A DNA stretch of 64,000 nucleotides from RPRB01 sp035519675 (GTDB lineage Bacteria > Myxococcota > Myxococcia > Myxococcales > Myxococcaceae): the NCBI GenBank assembly GCA_035519675.1, contig DATIWB010000140.1, forward strand, positions 1 through 64,000, written 5' to 3'. This document shows, piece by piece, positions 45,550 to 54,738 of this stretch. Within the stretch, counting starts at the first letter, position 1; each line of letters opens with the position of its first letter. A program made the position numbers and the translations under genes. Below the pieces are notes generated by a model, which searched no databases, was not told the DNA's origin, and saw only the letters and a program-made list of their open reading frames with translations.

Positions 45550-47157
45550 ATGTTCGAGACGGCCGGCACCAGGTTCTGGCGCGGCGTGCGGGAGCCCTGG
45601 CAGCTCATGGCCAGGATGCGGGCCCACCCTCCGCTCTGGCGCCGGTACTGGCGCATCGTGGGCATCCAGGTGGCGGTGACGGTCGTCGCGGGGGCGGTGG
45701 TCTTCTGGGTGGGCAAGCAGGGCGCAGACGTCTGGCGCGACGCGTTCGAGGCGGAGCCCGCCCCCGCCTCCAGCGCACCGGCGACCACCTCCGCCAGCAG
45801 CCCGCCGGCAGGCGGAGCGCTGCCCTCCGCCACGCCCGGGCCAACCGGGACCGGCGCGGCGCGCCCGGGGGCCTCTGAGGCCACGAAGGACGCGGTGTCC
45901 GCGGCCGGGGAGACCGAGGAGGAGGTCGCGGACGAGGAGGAGGAGTCCGACACCGAGGACGACTCCGACACCCAGATCGAGGCGGCCGCCCGGGAGCTGG
46001 AGCACGCCCCGCCCTCGGAGCGAGCCAAGCGCACCGCCGAGCTGCTCAACCGCGCGCTCTCGCGGGCGAAGCAGAAGAGCGAGCACGCACCGCGGCGCAC
46101 GGGAGCGACCCCCGCGGGCGGCGCCGAACAGACGAGGGAGGCGCTCCAGGAAGACCGCACCGAGCTGCACGACGACCTCGAGGAGCTGCGGAGCAACGCC
46201 GAGGAGCTGGCCAGCCACCCGCCGACGGCGTTCGCCGAGGCGCGGGCCCAGCGCCGGAAGCTCGAGCGTCGGCTGGAGCGGCTGGAGCGGCGCGCTGCCG
46301 ACCTCTCCCGTCGAGGCGCCCCACCGCTCACCGCGGAGGAAGCGGGAGCGGCCGCCGCGGTCCGCTCGGCGCTCGGCAGGGCACGGACCACCGAGCGGGG
46401 GCTGCGAGGGCGGCTGAGCGCCATCCTCGCCCTGCTGGCGGCGCTGTACGCCTCGCTCAGCATCGCCCAGGCCGGGGTGCTGGCCATGTCCCGCGACTTC
46501 CACGATGCGCTCTCGCGCGAGCTGAGCCTGCTGGCCCAGGTGGCGCCGGAGGACCCACCGATGCGTCCGCGCATCCGGCTCGACGTGCCCTGGGTGCGAC
46601 GCAAGACCAACCGGCGGGTCCAGTTCTTCCTCGGGTTCCTCCCGGGCATCGTCTTCATCTGGGCGGTGACCGCGCTGCTTCCGATGCGGAGACCGCTGGT
46701 CTCGCTCCTCACCGCGTGCTGGTCCGCCTACTGGTGGGTGGTGATGACCGCCGGACAGACCGCCCGGGCCTGGTCGCCGCCGGAGACCACCCCGCCGCCC
46801 TGGTACCTGCGCGGGTGGAGCTTCCTCACCACCCGCGTCTTCCTCTTCCGCTGGGCGCTGCCCAGGGCCTGGGGAGGGATCTGGGCCCGGTTTGCCCGCC
46901 GGTTCTACGGGCCCTCGGAACGGGTCGAGGAGCAGCCGTTCGAGTTCGCCGGACTGGCGCTCAGCCGGGCGCTGGCGTTGCTCCCCCTCTTCAAGCTGCT
47001 GGTGAGACCGGTCTTTCCTGTCGCGGCTGCGCACCTGCTCGTCGAGCACGCGGCGATGGCCCGGGTACCCGTTCCGGTCACTGCGCTGGAGCTGGCCGAT
47101 GCCGCCGCCCGGGCGCCGGACCCCGAGGCCCGCGCCCACTCCGGCGTCGCCGGCTGA
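45550..47157 (+). CDS. Coiled-coil membrane protein of unknown function
   Basis: The 535-residue protein has a transmembrane helix at about 37-57 (IVGIQVAVTVVAGAVVFWVG). A low-complexity Ala/Pro/Ser/Thr region, an acidic run (EEEVADEEEESDTEDDSD) and a long charged coiled coil (residues about 140-280) follow. The C-terminal half holds about three further helices (LSAILALLAALYASLSIAQA, FLGFLPGIVFIWAVTALL, LVSLLTACWSAYWWVVM) and the motif WYLRGWSFLTTRVFLFRWA. I recognise no family. The ATG at 45550 follows GGGAAGG; an in-frame start at 45484 would add a Cys-containing stretch with no ribosome site. It is convergent with the HDOD gene. Confidence 0.75.
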   Translation: MFETAGTRFWRGVREPWQLMARMRAHPPLWRRYWRIVGIQVAVTVVAGAVVFWVGKQGADVWRDAFEAEPAPASSAPATTSASSPPAGGALPSATPGPTGTGAARPGASEATKDAVSAAGETEEEVADEEEESDTEDDSDTQIEAAARELEHAPPSERAKRTAELLNRALSRAKQKSEHAPRRTGATPAGGAEQTREALQEDRTELHDDLEELRSNAEELASHPPTAFAEARAQRRKLERRLERLERRAADLSRRGAPPLTAEEAGAAAAVRSALGRARTTERGLRGRLSAILALLAALYASLSIAQAGVLAMSRDFHDALSRELSLLAQVAPEDPPMRPRIRLDVPWVRRKTNRRVQFFLGFLPGIVFIWAVTALLPMRRPLVSLLTACWSAYWWVVMTAGQTARAWSPPETTPPPWYLRGWSFLTTRVFLFRWALPRAWGGIWARFARRFYGPSERVEEQPFEFAGLALSRALALLPLFKLLVRPVFPVAAAHLLVEHAAMARVPVPVTALELADAAARAPDPEARAHSGVAG

Positions 47158-47166
47158 GCGCCTGGG

Positions 47167-48105
47167 TCAGAGGGCCGGCCGCGCTTCCTCGTCTGCACCC
47201 AGCGCGGCGCTCAGCGGCGTCTTCACCTGCTTGAAGACCACCGGTCGGGGGTCATCCTCGAGCATCAGGGCAGTGCGGGCATCCGAGAGGAGCTCCTGGT
47301 CTGCGCTCTCCACCGCGATCTGTTGCCCCGAGACACGGAAGCCGTGCCCGAGCTCGTCGGCGAAGGACTCGGCGAGGATGACGGTGGAAGCCACGGTCCT
47401 CGGGGCCCCCTTGAGGCCCAGGTCGTGGTGGTGGCCGAGCACGTCGACGACGGTGTCCGGCATCCCCCACATCCGGGCGATGGCCGCGGACTGCTCGGGG
47501 TGGAGCAGGTCCAGATGGAGCCACATCTCCGCCGCGTCGACCTGGATCTCCCAGCTCGTGGAGAGCTCCTCCAGCGCCAGGAGCGTGGCGACGCTGCCCA
47601 GGTCGTGCAGCAGGCCACAGAGGAAGGACTGCTCGGGAGAGGCGCCGGCCACCACTGCCGTGCCGCGGGCCAGGTGGGCGACGGCCACCGAGTGGCGGCG
47701 GAGCGACTCGCGGAGCGCCGCGTTCTGGCTCCCCCTGAAGCAGGACATGGTCATCGCCGACTCCAGGGCCACGTTCCGGGTCCCGGAGACGCCGAGCCGG
47801 ACCACCGCCTCCTTCAGCGTGCCGGCCACCTGGCGGCCGGCGTAGGCGGCGGACCGCGCACGCTTCACCACCTGCGCCGCCAGCACCGGGTCACGGCCGA
47901 GCGCCTCCGCCGCCTGGCCGATCTCCATGTCCTCGCGCTCGGTGAGCGAGAGCAGCTCCATCGCCGCGGCGGGAAAGGTGGGCGGACGCCAGGTGGGAGA
48001 CTGGAAGAGGGACTTCACCTCCGCCAGCACTGACTCGTGGCTGATGGACCGTCGGTTGGCGCGGGCGAGCATGTGGCGCCAGCGTACCTGCAGGAAACAC
48101 TCCAT
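47167..48105 (-). CDS. HDOD-domain signalling protein
   Basis: This is a 312-residue HDOD protein, a non-enzymatic relative of HD phosphohydrolases found in bacterial signalling. Typical stretches are FPAAAMELLSLTEREDMEIG, LGRDPVLAAQVVKRARSAAY, LKEAVVRLGVSGTRNVALES and FLCGLLHDLGSVATLLA. LLHPEQSAAIARMWGMPDTV and a GHHHDL motif follow. The catalytic HD pair is present as HD in LLHDLG, but the other metal ligands are incomplete. It is divergent from the flagellar regulator EBP1, so a role in motility control is possible but not shown. Confidence 0.9.
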   Translation of the reverse strand: MECFLQVRWRHMLARANRRSISHESVLAEVKSLFQSPTWRPPTFPAAAMELLSLTEREDMEIGQAAEALGRDPVLAAQVVKRARSAAYAGRQVAGTLKEAVVRLGVSGTRNVALESAMTMSCFRGSQNAALRESLRRHSVAVAHLARGTAVVAGASPEQSFLCGLLHDLGSVATLLALEELSTSWEIQVDAAEMWLHLDLLHPEQSAAIARMWGMPDTVVDVLGHHHDLGLKGAPRTVASTVILAESFADELGHGFRVSGQQIAVESADQELLSDARTALMLEDDPRPVVFKQVKTPLSAALGADEEARPAL

Positions 48106-48355
48106 CTCGCCGCGAAGCGTCGAACGTCGAGGTCCCGGAGCCGGGTGGGGTGACACGCGTCTTCGTTTGTCCCGGCCCACGAGAGAAGCGGGGTGTTCAC
48201 CCGCGCGCTCCAGGGGGGAACGGCCCACGGGGTGCGCTGGCGCGATGCGCGCAGGCGCGGCGCTCGCACCGGGTTCGCATCGACCGGACGACGAAATTTG
48301 TCACCACGGAGGTACGGCCCTGTATCTCCGGCCGGATCCAGGGTGTCTGCCGAGG

Positions 48356-48376
48356 GGTTCGCCATCGGTGCGAACC
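48356..48376. promoter_or_regulatory. Inverted repeat upstream of the EBP1 promoter
   Basis: GGTTCGC and GCGAACC are perfect 7-bp arms around CATCGGT. The centre is about 115 bp upstream of the -24 box. Spacing and symmetry suit an activator site, but no second full copy was found. Confidence 0.45.
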
Positions 48377-48480
48377 TGTTGACCAGGTGTGTAGCGCCCC
48401 TGCGCGGTGGTCGCGCCGCACCCGTGCGACAGCGTCTCCAGGACCCACTTCGCGCTCGGAACGCCACGGTTCTGGCGCCA

Positions 48481-48496
48481 TGGAACGACGCTTGCT
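48481..48496 (+). promoter_or_regulatory. Sigma-54 promoter of the flagellar cluster
   Basis: TGGAACGACGCTTGCT fits TGGCAC-N5-TTGCW with one mismatch and the required 10 bp between GG and GC. The predicted start near 48507 gives a leader of about 35 nt before the EBP1 ATG. Confidence 0.65.
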
Positions 48497-48541
48497 GACG
48501 GTGTTCTACGCTCAACAGCTCTCCGACTGGGGACACACCCG

Positions 48542-49636
<1,095 letters not shown>

Positions 49637-49761
49637 CCGGCCGAGCCAGGGCGATGACACGCGACGGCCCGGACCAGGGCTCACCCCTCGCAAGCCCCGG
49701 CGAACGCTCGAGCATTCGGTCGGCGGCGCGGTGCGCATGTCGCTTGCACGGTGGCGGCCGC

Positions 49762-51063
49762 GTGACGCTCGCTTCGATCTTGCTCGCCGCAACCGCGATC
49801 GCCGCTCCGGCGGCCATCGACCCCGGGCTCGGCGCGGCACTGAGCACCGAGCGCCTGGCGCTGCCGGCGCGGTTCGGAGCCATCAGGATCGTGCCGGAGG
49901 AGATGGGTGCCCGCATCACCCTCGTCCCCGAGCAGGACCCGGCGGGCCTGCGACGCCACCTGCTGCAGGCACACGCCGAGCTGTGCCCCACCGTGAGTCT
50001 GGAGGGGCGCGCCGTGCTCCTCACCTGTCGGGTTCGCACGCTCCAGGCCCGGCTGATCGACGGACCGCAGCGCGCGCTCGAGCTCCGTCAGATGGCCGGT
50101 CTGCCCTGGTCGGGGGAGATCGAGGGGCCTCCGCGGGTCTTCTATCCACCCGAGCAGCTCGGGCTGGGCGCGGCCTGCCCCGGTGACACCCCGGAGGCCA
50201 GGGCAGAGTGCGCCCTGCACCAGGACGCACCCGAGGCCGCGCTCGCCGCACTCCGCTCCGTCACCCACCCCACCAGCGGCTATGTGGGGCTTCGCCTCGG
50301 GGACCTGGCCCTGCAGACCGGCTCCGTCGCCGAGGCCGCCGCGGCCTGGAAGCGCGCGCTGCTCTCCGACCCCTTCGGACGGATGGCCCGGGCCCGCCTC
50401 TGCGAGCTGGACGGCAGCTGCCTGCGAACCGCCCGCGAGCCCTCGGTCTTCGACTCCGGGGGTCTCCCCGAACCGCTGCGCTCGGAGCTGGAGCTGCGCC
50501 ACGCCCGGGCGCTGGTCTTCACCGGCCGCATCGCCGAGGCCGCCGCACTGCTCCGGGTCCGGATGGGCATCTGCGCGCTCGGCGTCCGGCTCTGCCAGGC
50601 GATGGTACTGGAGATGCTCCGCTCCCCCGATGCACGGGGCGTGGGCCTCGAGGTCTACTTCGAGCTGCCCGACCGCACCGAGCCGCCGCTGGGTTCGGCG
50701 ATGGCCCGCGCCGCTGCCCTCGCCGCCGCCGCCGCCGGCGCGCCGCTCTTCGGCGCGAAGATTCTGGCCGGCACGGTCTCCGCCGCCGGCCCCGACGAGC
50801 TCGAGGCGCACCTCACCCAGGCAGCCGAGCTGTTCCTCGAGGTGGGAGACCGGGCCCGCGCCCGGGTGGTGCTCGAGTACGCACGCTCTCGCGTCGGGGA
50901 CAAGCGCTTCCTCTTGCGCCCCTGGAGCTCGCTGTGGCGGAGGGTCGGTGGCGGGCCGCCGGCCCAGCTTGCTCCGCTCCCGGCGCTCACCCCCGGTGTG
51001 GAGCAGGACCTCGCTTCGGCCGAGGCCGCCCTCCAGAGGGCACGGGGAGTCCCGACGCCATGA
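49762..51063 (+). CDS. Exported protein of unknown function inside the flagellar operon
   Basis: The 433-residue product begins with a signal peptide (VTLASILLAATAIAAPAAI). A beta-rich N-terminal part follows (RFGAIRIVPEEMGARITLV, LCPTVSLEGRAVLLTCRVRT), then a helical TPR-like region from about 140 (LRLGDLALQTGSVAEAAAAW). Several cysteines (LCPTV, LTCR, ACPGD, ECALH, LCELDGSCL, ICALGVRLC) are spread along the mature chain, unusual for a periplasmic helical repeat. The GTG at 49762 was chosen for the signal peptide; an ATG at 49654 is in frame. It overlaps EBP2 by ATGA. I recognise no family. Confidence 0.75.
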   Translation: MTLASILLAATAIAAPAAIDPGLGAALSTERLALPARFGAIRIVPEEMGARITLVPEQDPAGLRRHLLQAHAELCPTVSLEGRAVLLTCRVRTLQARLIDGPQRALELRQMAGLPWSGEIEGPPRVFYPPEQLGLGAACPGDTPEARAECALHQDAPEAALAALRSVTHPTSGYVGLRLGDLALQTGSVAEAAAAWKRALLSDPFGRMARARLCELDGSCLRTAREPSVFDSGGLPEPLRSELELRHARALVFTGRIAEAAALLRVRMGICALGVRLCQAMVLEMLRSPDARGVGLEVYFELPDRTEPPLGSAMARAAALAAAAAGAPLFGAKILAGTVSAAGPDELEAHLTQAAELFLEVGDRARARVVLEYARSRVGDKRFLLRPWSSLWRRVGGGPPAQLAPLPALTPGVEQDLASAEAALQRARGVPTP

Positions 51064-52028
51064 CCGCCCCCTTGCTGGACACGGTCAGCCCCGCGATGCG
51101 CGAGGTGATTGCCGCGGTGGACGACGTGGCCTCGACCACGGTCACCGTCCTGCTGGTCGGCGAGAGCGGCACGGGCAAGGAGGTCCTCGCCCGGGAGATC
51201 CACCGTCGCTCCGATCGCGCCGGCGGGCCCTGGGTGGCGGTCAACTGCGCGGCGCTCCCCGCCGAGCTCCTCGAGTCCGAGCTCTTCGGGCACGAGCGAG
51301 GCGCCTTCACTGGCGCCTCGGAGCGCCGGACCGGGCGCTTCGAGCAGGCCCACGGCGGCACCCTGCTCCTCGACGAGGTCTCCGAGCTGCCGCTGGCGCT
51401 CCAGGCCAAGCTGCTCAGGGTCCTCCAGGAGCGCGAGGTGGACCGCGTGGGCGGCAGCAGGCCGGTGCCGGTCGACGTCCGGGTCATCGCCTCGACCAAC
51501 CGCGAGCTCCCGGCGCTGGTGGCCGGCGGAAGCTTCCGGGCGGACCTCTTCTATCGCCTGGACGTCTTTCCGATCCACCTGCCGCCGCTCCGCCGACGGC
51601 CCGAGGATCTCCCCAGGCTGGCGGCTCACCTCGTCGACGCGCTGGCCGCCGAGCTCGGACGACCCGCGGCCGCGCTCTCCCCGGAGGCGATGGAGTCGCT
51701 CCTGGCCCACCGCTTCCCGGGCAACGTCCGCGAGCTGCGCAACGTGCTCGCCCGCGCCCTGCTGCGCTCCCGCGGCGGGATGCTCGGCCCGGAGCACCTC
51801 CGCCTGTCGCCCGGGCCCACCGCTCCACCCGAGACGCCCTTCACCCAGCTGCCGCTCGAGCTGCCCCGGCTGGAGCAGCTGGCCATCGCCGAGGCGCTCC
51901 GCCGCTGCCGCGGCAACCGCACCCACGCCGCGCGGATGCTGGGCATCGGGCTGCGCACGCTCCGCAACAAGCTCCGCGAGACGCGCTCCGGCGTGTGCCC
52001 GCCCCTGTCCACCGAGGTGCACGCATGA
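51060..52028 (+). CDS. Second sigma-54 enhancer-binding protein (EBP2)
   Basis: This is a compact 322-residue regulator that begins almost directly with the AAA+ domain: Walker A GESGTGKE near residue 35, GAFTGA near 81, Walker B GGTLLLDEVSEL and the sensor FRADLFYRLDVFPIHLPPL. It ends with a Fis-type HTH (NRTHAARMLGIGLRTLRNKL). It has no receiver or sensor domain. It overlaps the preceding gene and flgB by 4 bp each, so it is made with the basal-body proteins. It may act as the FlbD/FlrC-like regulator of later flagellar genes (inference). Confidence 0.93.
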   Translation: MTAPLLDTVSPAMREVIAAVDDVASTTVTVLLVGESGTGKEVLAREIHRRSDRAGGPWVAVNCAALPAELLESELFGHERGAFTGASERRTGRFEQAHGGTLLLDEVSELPLALQAKLLRVLQEREVDRVGGSRPVPVDVRVIASTNRELPALVAGGSFRADLFYRLDVFPIHLPPLRRRPEDLPRLAAHLVDALAAELGRPAAALSPEAMESLLAHRFPGNVRELRNVLARALLRSRGGMLGPEHLRLSPGPTAPPETPFTQLPLELPRLEQLAIAEALRRCRGNRTHAARMLGIGLRTLRNKLRETRSGVCPPLSTEVHA

Positions 52029-52399
52029 AGCTCTTCGACGCCACGCTCTCCACGCTGGAGAAGGCCCTCGACGTCCGGCTGGTCCGCCAGAACGTCCTCG
52101 CCTCCAACCTGGCCAACGCCAACACCCCGGGCTTCCAGCCGCAGGACGTGGACTTCGCCCGGAGCCTCGAGGCGGTCCAGGCGCAGTCCACCGCCGGCGA
52201 GGGCGCGCTGCCCGCCGAGCAGGCGGTGGTCACGACGCCGATGCCCGGCGCCTCCCCTGGACTCGACGGCAACGGCGTGGACGCCGACCGGACCATGGTC
52301 GCGCTCGCCCAGAACGCCCTCCAGTACGGCGCCGCGGCCCGGGCCGCGGGAAAGAAGCTCGCCATCCTCCGCTACGTGGTCACCGACGGGAACGGCTGA
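52025..52399 (+). CDS. flgB: Flagellar basal-body rod protein FlgB
   Basis: This is a proximal rod subunit of 124 residues. The N-terminus LFDATLSTLEKALDVRLVRQ and NVLASNLANANTPGFQPQDVDF is the rod-protein signature. The C-terminal helix has DADRTMVALAQNALQYGAA. It is exported by the flagellar type III apparatus. It overlaps EBP2 by ATGA and is followed by flgC after 14 bp. Confidence 0.95.
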   Translation: MKLFDATLSTLEKALDVRLVRQNVLASNLANANTPGFQPQDVDFARSLEAVQAQSTAGEGALPAEQAVVTTPMPGASPGLDGNGVDADRTMVALAQNALQYGAAARAAGKKLAILRYVVTDGNG

Positions 52400-52413
52400 A
52401 CCGGAGACATCCC

Positions 52414-52842
52414 ATGGACTTCTTCACTGCACTCGACATCAGCGCCTCCGGGCTCTCGGCGGAACGGACCCGGGTCAACGCCGCCACCTCCAACCTGGCC
52501 AACGCCGAGTCCACCCGCGGACCCGACGGGGGGCCCTACCGGCGGATCGACCCGGTGCTGCAGACCGCGCCCTTCGAGGCCACGCTCGCCGGAGCCGCCG
52601 GTGCGCCGGCGCCGGCAGGGGTCGAGGTCTCGCAGCTGGTGGCCGACCCCACGCCGGGGCGACGGGTCTACAGCCCTGGCCACCCTGACGCGGACGCCGA
52701 GGGCTTCGTCACCCTGCCCAACGTCGACCCCATCCACGAGGTGGTGAACCTCATGTCGGCCTCCAAGGCCTACGAGGCCAACGCCACCGCGGTGGAGACC
52801 CTCAAGACCATGAGCCAGCGCGCGCTGGACATCGCCCGGTGA
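52414..52842 (+). CDS. flgC: Flagellar basal-body rod protein FlgC
   Basis: The 142-residue rod protein begins MDFFTALDISASGLSAERTR, with the Asn-rich TSNLANAESTRGPDGGPYRR. The C-terminal helix PIHEVVNLMSASKAYEANAT and LKTMSQRALDIAR matches FlgC. The ATG at 52414 follows GGAGA. It is followed directly by fliE. Confidence 0.96.
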   Translation: MDFFTALDISASGLSAERTRVNAATSNLANAESTRGPDGGPYRRIDPVLQTAPFEATLAGAAGAPAPAGVEVSQLVADPTPGRRVYSPGHPDADAEGFVTLPNVDPIHEVVNLMSASKAYEANATAVETLKTMSQRALDIAR

Positions 52843-52847
52843 GCGCC

Positions 52848-53153
52848 ATGAATCGCATCGACGCAGCTGCCTCCGACCTCCTCTCGATCCCCGTCCGGCG
52901 CCCCGGCGTGCCGTCGCCCACGGCGGCAACCCCCTCGGCGAGCTTCGGCGAGACGCTGGGCCGCGCCCTGGGCGAGGTGGAGAAGCTGCAGCAGAGCGCC
53001 GACCGGGAGTCGACCCGGGTCGCGGAGGGTGGAGGCAACCTCCACGAGACCGCGCTGGCCCTGGAGAAGGCAGACGTGGCCATGCGCCTGGCGGTGAAGG
53101 TGAGAAACCGCGTGGTCGAGGCCTATCAGGAAGTGATGCGGATGAGCGTGTAG
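52848..53153 (+). CDS. fliE: Flagellar hook-basal body protein FliE
   Basis: FliE connects the MS ring to the rod. The 101-residue protein ends with the conserved GGGNLHETALALEKADVAMR and LAVKVRNRVVEAYQEVMRMS. The start is the ATG at 52848 with GGTGAG five bases upstream; a GTG at 52839 overlapping the flgC stop is an alternative. Confidence 0.94.
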   Translation: MNRIDAAASDLLSIPVRRPGVPSPTAATPSASFGETLGRALGEVEKLQQSADRESTRVAEGGGNLHETALALEKADVAMRLAVKVRNRVVEAYQEVMRMSV

Positions 53154-53157
53154 CGCC

Positions 53158-54738
53158 ATGGACCCTCTCCTTCGACAGCTCCGGGAGCTGCCTTCGCGTC
53201 TGGCCGCGCTCAGCGCCGGCAAGAAGCTCGGCCTCGCCGTGGCGGTGTGCGGCGCGTTGCTCCTGGGAGTGATGGTGCCGGTGCTCACCGGCGCGGCCGA
53301 CGGCTGGCAGTACGTCTTCACCAACCTCACGCCCGAGGACAGCGCCGAGGCGGCCTCGCACCTCAAGGCGGCCGGCATCCCCTTCCGGCCCGAGGCGCAG
53401 GGGGCGGCGCTGGCCGTCCCCGCCTCCAAGGTGTACGACGCGCGGCTCCTCCTCGCCTCGGCGGGCATCCCCCGCGGCGGTGGGGTGGGCTTCGAGCTCT
53501 TCGACCGCGGCGACCTGGGCGTCTCCGAGTTCACCCAGAAGGTGAACCTCCGGCGGGCCATCGAGGGCGAGCTGGCCCGCACCATCGGACGGCTGGCCTC
53601 GGTGCGCACTGCCCGGGTCCACGTGACCCTCGCGGAGAAGGGCCTCTACCGGGACGACGACCGGAAGGCGTCGGCCGCGGTGGTGGTCTCCCTGCAGCCC
53701 GGGCGCACCCTCGACGAGCGCGAGCTGGCCGGCATCCGGCACCTGGTCGCCTCTGCGGTTCCGGGCCTGGCGCCGGACTCGGTCACCGTGGTCGACGGTC
53801 GGGGCACCGTGCTCGCGGTGACCGACGGGCCTGCAGAGGCGGCGACCTCCTACCAGCGGACGCTGGAGCGGGACCTCGAGAAGCGCATCGTGGACATGCT
53901 CGAGCCGGTGGTGGGCGCGGGCGCCGTCGTCGCCCGGGTGAGCGCCACCGTGGACGCGAGCGAGGTGACCAGCACCGCCGACGTCGTCGACCCCGACGCC
54001 TCCGCCCTCCGGAGCGAGCGCAGCCTCACCCAGACCCAGGCCTCCAGCGCCCCGGGCGTCGGTGGGGTGGCCGGCGCAGCGGCGAACCAGCCCCTGTCGC
54101 CCACCGGCGCGCAGGCGTCCGCCGGCAACCAAAGCTCGGCCAACGTGAACGACCAGGTGCGCAACTACGACGTGAGCAAGACCACCACCGTCACCGTGCA
54201 ACGCACCCCGCGCCTGCGCCGCCTCTCCGCCGCCGTTCTGCTCGACGGGGTCGACGGCAAGCCCCGCGCCGGTGCGGAGGTGACCCGGCTCGGCGAGCTG
54301 GCCCGCCGGGCCATCGGCTTCGACCTCGTGCGGGGTGACCAGCTCGACATCTCCAGCTCCCCGTTCAGCCACTCGGAGGAGCCGGCTGCTCCGGCGAGGC
54401 CCGGCTCCACCCGGCCGCCGCTCAGCTGGATCGCCGCCGGCGCCGGTGGGCTCCTGCTCCTGCTGGCGATCATCGCCTTGCTGCTCCTCCGCCGCCGGCC
54501 GACCGCGCTCCAGGCGCAGCCAGTGCTCCGGCCGGGGGCCCGGGTCTCCGAGCTGGAGGCCGGGCCCGCGCCTCTCCCCGCCTCTCTCAACCGGCCGACG
54601 GCGCTGCCGGATCCGGACGCCGCCCTTCGCGACCGGGCCCGCGACCTGGCGGGGCGAGACCCGTCGCGCGCTGCCCACCTGGTCCGGGCCTGGCTCTCCG
54701 CCGATGCCGACGCGAGCCCCGAGGTGAACCGTGGCTGA
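53158..54738 (+). CDS. fliF: Flagellar MS-ring protein FliF
   Basis: FliF (526 residues) forms the membrane ring of the basal body. TM1 (about 21-41, KLGLAVAVCGALLLGVMVPV) and TM2 (about 422-443, SWIAAGAGGLLLLLAIIALL) bracket the YscJ/FliF periplasmic domains. These include ELFDRGDLGVSEFTQKVNLR, RAIEGELARTIGRL and ARVHVTLAEKGLYRDD. NYDVSKTTTVTVQRTPRLRR lies before TM2. The cytosolic tail that binds FliG is short. fliG starts inside its last codons. Confidence 0.96.
   Translation: MDPLLRQLRELPSRLAALSAGKKLGLAVAVCGALLLGVMVPVLTGAADGWQYVFTNLTPEDSAEAASHLKAAGIPFRPEAQGAALAVPASKVYDARLLLASAGIPRGGGVGFELFDRGDLGVSEFTQKVNLRRAIEGELARTIGRLASVRTARVHVTLAEKGLYRDDDRKASAAVVVSLQPGRTLDERELAGIRHLVASAVPGLAPDSVTVVDGRGTVLAVTDGPAEAATSYQRTLERDLEKRIVDMLEPVVGAGAVVARVSATVDASEVTSTADVVDPDASALRSERSLTQTQASSAPGVGGVAGAAANQPLSPTGAQASAGNQSSANVNDQVRNYDVSKTTTVTVQRTPRLRRLSAAVLLDGVDGKPRAGAEVTRLGELARRAIGFDLVRGDQLDISSSPFSHSEEPAAPARPGSTRPPLSWIAAGAGGLLLLLAIIALLLLRRRPTALQAQPVLRPGARVSELEAGPAPLPASLNRPTALPDPDAALRDRARDLAGRDPSRAAHLVRAWLSADADASPEVNRG

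Larger units (their letters stand above)
48106..48541. other. Regulatory region between HDOD gene and flagellar cluster
   Basis: No gene is supported in these 436 bp. A 21-bp dyad (GGTTCGC-CATCGGT-GCGAACC) lies at 48356-48376, with a related half GGTTCGCATCG at 48272-48282. The sigma-54-type element of EBP1 lies at 48481. Confidence 0.6.

Noticed and set aside
49700..49761. A third sigma-54 element before the unknown gene at 49762 (TTGCA is present)
   Set aside because: The base pair 10 bp upstream of the GC is CG, not GG, so the essential -24 element is missing.
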